DNA from: Adenanthera pavonina
Lineage: Eukaryota > Streptophyta > Magnoliopsida > Fabales > Fabaceae
NCBI GenBank assembly: GCA_026686845.1
Contig: JAIVEN010000010.1
Span: 32,958,001 to 33,022,000 of the forward strand
Direction: 5' to 3'
Length of the DNA stretch: 64,000 nucleotides
Positions 60,335 through 64,000 of the stretch are shown here, in pieces; the first letter of the stretch is position 1, and each line of letters begins with the position of its first letter. The notes under the pieces were generated by a model. The model searched no databases and was not told the origin of the DNA. It worked only from the letters and a program-made list of their open reading frames with translations. The translations under genes and the position numbers were made by a program.

Positions 60335-63300
60335 TTACATGTTGCCATTGTCCTCTAAGGATGAATCTGAGGCAGAGTCATCTGAAGTTGAATTTGATAC
60401 AGTCTCCAATTGGCTCCCACTCTCACTGTCTGAAGTTGCTGCTGTCCTCTCTTCATGTGGGTGTTTTAAGAACCAATACATTATACTTGCTGTTAGTGTA
60501 AGTATCATCTTTTGGTTCACCTGAAAATTTGTACACAAAACCACAAAGTAAACACTAATCATTATCAATATCAATATCAAATCTATAGCAGGTCGCATTA
60601 TTCACAAATCATATATAATATAGTTCATTTCTCAAATTCCAGAGTAATTTAAACCAAACACATTGAAAAAAAAATGAAATGAGTGAAATTCTTGGGACCA
60701 ACGGAGTAGTTTAATCGAGTATTAATAAGTCAACACCTTAAGCTGACCATTTAAACAGCAGTAATCCTTATGTATATCAGCAACATGAAGAAAACTTAAT
60801 ATTCAGACCAAGACTGATTGCTGCAGAAATGCAGGTATAACCCAATGAAAGTTTTGCTTGAAATTCCAGACTACCTCAGTGACGTCTTCAGGAAGCAAGA
60901 AGATGGAACATCCAAGCTTTCTTGCAATACTGATAATGTAGGTGGCATTCATCTTTTTCTCCTCATCTACATGAAGCAAATATATATTGATAATAAAAAA
61001 CACAATCAAGGCAAAGGTATTACTATTAGACCACAATGGACAAGGAAACCCCACCAGGTACCCCAGTTTCAGGATAGGAACAAGTGTTGGTTTACCTTCT
61101 TTAAATTAGATGGATTGATATCAGAGTGTGCAATTATAAATTAAGCTAAAAAAAATACTAGGGTTTCATAGGAGGCATGCAAGTCATTGTGAGAAGCTTT
61201 GAACAATGAAAAATATAGAAGATAAGATACCAGTTACTCCTTTTGTTATGAGGCCCCAATTGACAGCTCTGGGCTGCACAGAACTAAGAAGCTCAAGGAA
61301 AAAAATTCCATCTGACAAACTTTTATCCTGAAATTTAATTTAATATTAAAAAAATCAATGAAATGAAAAAGGCTTAAATCATTACATAAATGCTGATGGT
61401 CACAATCACAAATGAAAAATGCAATATAAAGATATTCCTGAATGTTTTCTAGCAAATGAATGTACTTGCTAAAGAAAATTGTTTTGAATATAAATTGCAA
61501 TGTTATCATATATGAATCCATATAACAAAAGCAAGATAAAAGGATTGGTGGTTTTATCCCTTTTCTATTCTTCCTAAAGCTCTGTTTGTTTCACAGGAAA
61601 ATTTTGATAGAAACCTTTTTCCTTTGTTTTGTCAGAAGTAATGTAAATCTTTCCAAGCATAAATGAAGAACAGTATTGTACAATAATGATGATAGATACA
61701 AGGATAAAGGGGCATCTCTATACCTGTCCTTGAATTTCATTAAGCAACAAAATATCCAACAAAAAGCATACAGATTACCCGATAATACAAATGTAATCAA
61801 TAACCTTTTTCTCAAAATATTCAACAATACCCACTTCTAGGAAGAATGTGAAGATAGAATATGATATTCTCTTTCTCTTAGCTAAAGTTTGTGTCCATTC
61901 AGCAACATGCAGGCATCACAAGAGCCAGAATATTCATCATACCACAATTGTTCATCGAACTGATAAAATCCTAGCAGCATAGGCTAAAATTACGATTAGG
62001 GTTTGTTACTAACAATATTACAATATATCTGTGATTGTATTATATTATTATGAGGCCATGAATGGTTATTAAAAACTATTACAACAGTCTAAGCAATAGT
62101 ACAGGTGTATAAAGTAAATTTTAAAAGAAAAGACTATGAGATTAACTGTTTGTCATGTACAAGTACAAAACTATAGCTCCTCCCTTTTATTGATCAATTA
62201 TATCGGTTGCTCAAGTTGGGTGGTTGTTTCAATAACTAGATTTTAGGAGAAAGCTCCTACCCAACATATCCCTATCATTTGGTATTAGGGCTTTTAGTTG
62301 GCGGGTCAATACATAACTACCTACAGAAGTTTCTAACCTGTGAAAGACCTAGTGAAATGTGGCATAGTTTAGCTTTTGGATCATTAGCTTTCTAAGGGCA
62401 ACCCATTGATATGCACCAAGGTAATATAAGATGTCTAAGTATCACATCAAGTAGTATGGACTGCTCAATTAAATACTTAAGTTGGGTCGTTCTCCCACCA
62501 CAACTGCAACTAGGTTTTGTTTTGGTTTTATTTTAACCAAACTGCAACTAGGTTTTGGGGGAGGACTTCCTTGACTTCTTAGTGCCTATTAGTCACATAT
62601 ACCAAATATCAATGGGACAAAATATATATATATATAATGTATGATAAGTTAAAATTGGTAATTTGGTATGCTTAGTAATGAACAAAATAACGTCAGTCCT
62701 TTGAAGCAGCATACGCTTTAAGAAGAGGATTAGATATATGTTAGATTTAGATACCTTAAAGCTATCCATGCGGCTCTGGCTTCCTGAGCTTCTGACTTTG
62801 CTATTGGCCCATTCCAAAATATCAGCATCAGTTATTTCCTTCCCATGAGAGTGAGATCTCAAGTTCTTTAGAAGTTGCAGGATGTTGTATCGCATTAACT
62901 GCCACAAATAAGCTGAAGGAAAGATCATTACTGTATGATTTAGACAGTATCCACATCCACTAATATCTGATTCAAGTAATGTGTGACATATATTCAATTG
63001 AATTATAACGATTTAGCAATATATAATATCGAGAATGATATACCTAATATCAACTTTTTATTTCCCTGCACAATGTCATTTCCAGCAACATTTACCAGGG
63101 AAAACTTGAGTTGTTTCCCAATTTTCACAACTTGGTTGCAGTTCTCCACTTTCTTGAATGGCATCTTAATAGGAGGCTTATTAGCAATCTTCCAATTGAC
63201 AATCCCTGGTGACACCTTGTCAAGGGTCTCTAGAAGTACCCACCTGTGAAGAAAAAATTTCACTTTAAACTCACAAATTTGCAGATCGAAAGATATTATA

Positions 63301-63540
63301 TATCTAAGTAGAGCAACCAAAACCTCACATATTCTATGTGTATCCAATGTATGTTACGGAAATGGTGAAAATGCAAGACATTACCCATTTCTGACATCCT
63401 CAAAAACATTGTTGATATATGTTGAATTGCCAAGACTATTAATCCAAAGGCGAAATGCTCTCTCTTCTCTGGAGTCTTGGGTGTCATCTGGCAATGTTTC
63501 AAGGAAAGATATCTGTTTTGCTTGGGTTGAAAGTCCATTC
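60335..63540 (-). CDS. FIM: Fimbrin (actin-bundling protein), C-terminal half, partial
   Basis: Six exons on the minus strand: 63540-63385, 63243-63044, 62912-62755, 61327-61231, 60966-60875 and 60520-60335. They give the last 295 residues, with phases closing. Plant fimbrins cross-link actin filaments through four calponin-homology domains. This part starts at NGLSTQAKQISF and covers CH3 (REERAFRLWINSLG ... QLMRYNILQLL) and CH4 (EITDADILEWANSKV ... PEDVTEVNQKMILTLTASIMYWFL). The acidic, Ser-rich tail ends EDNGNM. Family blocks such as PPIKMPFKKVENCNQVVKIG and NVAGNDIVQGNKKLIL are intact. The CH1-CH2 half should lie to the right of the window. The tail resembles the FIM4/FIM5 group, but the subtype is not certain. 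Confidence 0.93.
62191..62592 (+). mobile_element. Degenerate TRIM-like element in a fimbrin intron
   Basis: The right LTR-like segment (62407-62592) reads like the LTRs of the intact TRIM at 4214-4662. It shares AGTAGTATGGACTGCTCAAT, TACTTAAGTTGGGTCGTTCTCCC and a GGGGGAGGACTTCC end. A shortened left segment is followed by TGGTATTAGGGC, a primer-binding-like site. The right LTR has a small internal duplication of CAACTGCAACTAGGTTTTG. There is no coding capacity. Confidence 0.65.
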
Positions 63541-64000
63541 CTGTAAGAGAAGAACCGAGCAAGCTTGTATATATCTCTCAAACATTAAAAAATAAAATAA
63601 AATAAACCAAGAAAGGGAACATTTCACCATTCAAACAAAACTTTGAAGCAGAGAATAGCATATACAGGTAATGACTTTAGCATAAAAACCAAAACCACAA
63701 ACAGAACAATCGGATGAAATGTGATTACTATTTGTTTCAAAGTCTTGGTATGCCTCGTTGACAACTTTATCAACTGCAGAATCTTCAATGAACACATGCA
63801 ACGCCAAAATGTGGCTAATGTGTAACAATCAATTAAGATTAATAAACGCATTGAGATTTGCAGTATTTGATAAATCCTCAAATTACACCTCACTTATTCT
63901 TTTCTCTTCTCAGCAGTCAAATACTTGAGGATCTGATAGGAATACGGCCAAAAGAATAGGTGAACACTTAACAGGGTCGCCCCACAAAGATAGAAATGGT
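63541..64000 (-). other. Presumed fimbrin intron running off the window
   Basis: The acceptor CTCTTACAG ends here at 63541. No upstream fimbrin exon (expected wording LNLAFVA...R) is found in these 460 bases. Minus-strand frames here, for example one reading LHVFIEDSAVDKVVNEAYQ near 63735-63795, do not match fimbrin. I could not assign them. Confidence 0.5.

Overview
This window is nuclear DNA from a flowering plant, most likely a eudicot. The genes have many short exons with GT-AG introns, the spacers are very AT-rich, and there are plant-type MITE, SINE and TRIM relics. The gene content also fits: a SAG12-type cysteine protease cluster, a plant lipoxygenase, defensin-like peptides, DUF538 and a plant fimbrin. 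I cannot name the species from the sequence alone. No tRNA or rRNA gene, CRISPR array or operon structure was seen.

Layout, left to right. (1) 70-1434 (+): the last two exons of a lipoxygenase. (2) 2149-8544 (-): a complete nine-exon gene for a predicted plastid FAD-dependent oxidoreductase of the DAO fold, with a 449-bp TRIM retrotransposon in one intron. (3) 9768-14712 (-): a complete 14-exon serine carboxypeptidase-like gene close to SCPL20. (4) 14713-19120: AT-rich spacer with two transposon relics. (5) 19121-21328 (+): a two-exon defensin-like peptide gene. (6) 21329-31107: about 10 kb of repeat-rich spacer. (7) 31108-31629 (+): a DUF538 protein, with a possible second coding exon at 33569-33631. 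(8) 35000-42700: a tandem array of SAG12-like papain-family protease units, made of one pseudogene (35377-35967) and two nearly identical intact genes (37989-39102 and 41184-42297). (9) 43313-55564 (+): a complete 19-exon gamma-tubulin complex protein 2 gene. (10) 56739-57256 (-): a second defensin-like gene with exactly the same cysteine spacing as the first. (11) 60335-63540 (-): the last six exons of a fimbrin, which runs off the right edge.

The genes are independently transcribed and do not form a pathway. The most informative local biology is in the duplicated families. The SAG12-like array has about 1% divergence within the genes but much greater divergence in the flanks, which suggests gene conversion. 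The two defensin-like genes are associated with two families of shared repeats. Other points worth checking are two required GC-AG introns in GCP2, three to four intron-resident TRIM-type elements, and an intronic duplication in SCPL20 that copied the tail of an exon. I did not find a clearly new type of biological system.

All exon coordinates were derived by hand from splice-site consensus, reading-frame closure (exon lengths sum to whole codons) and remembered family conservation. No alignment or database search was run.
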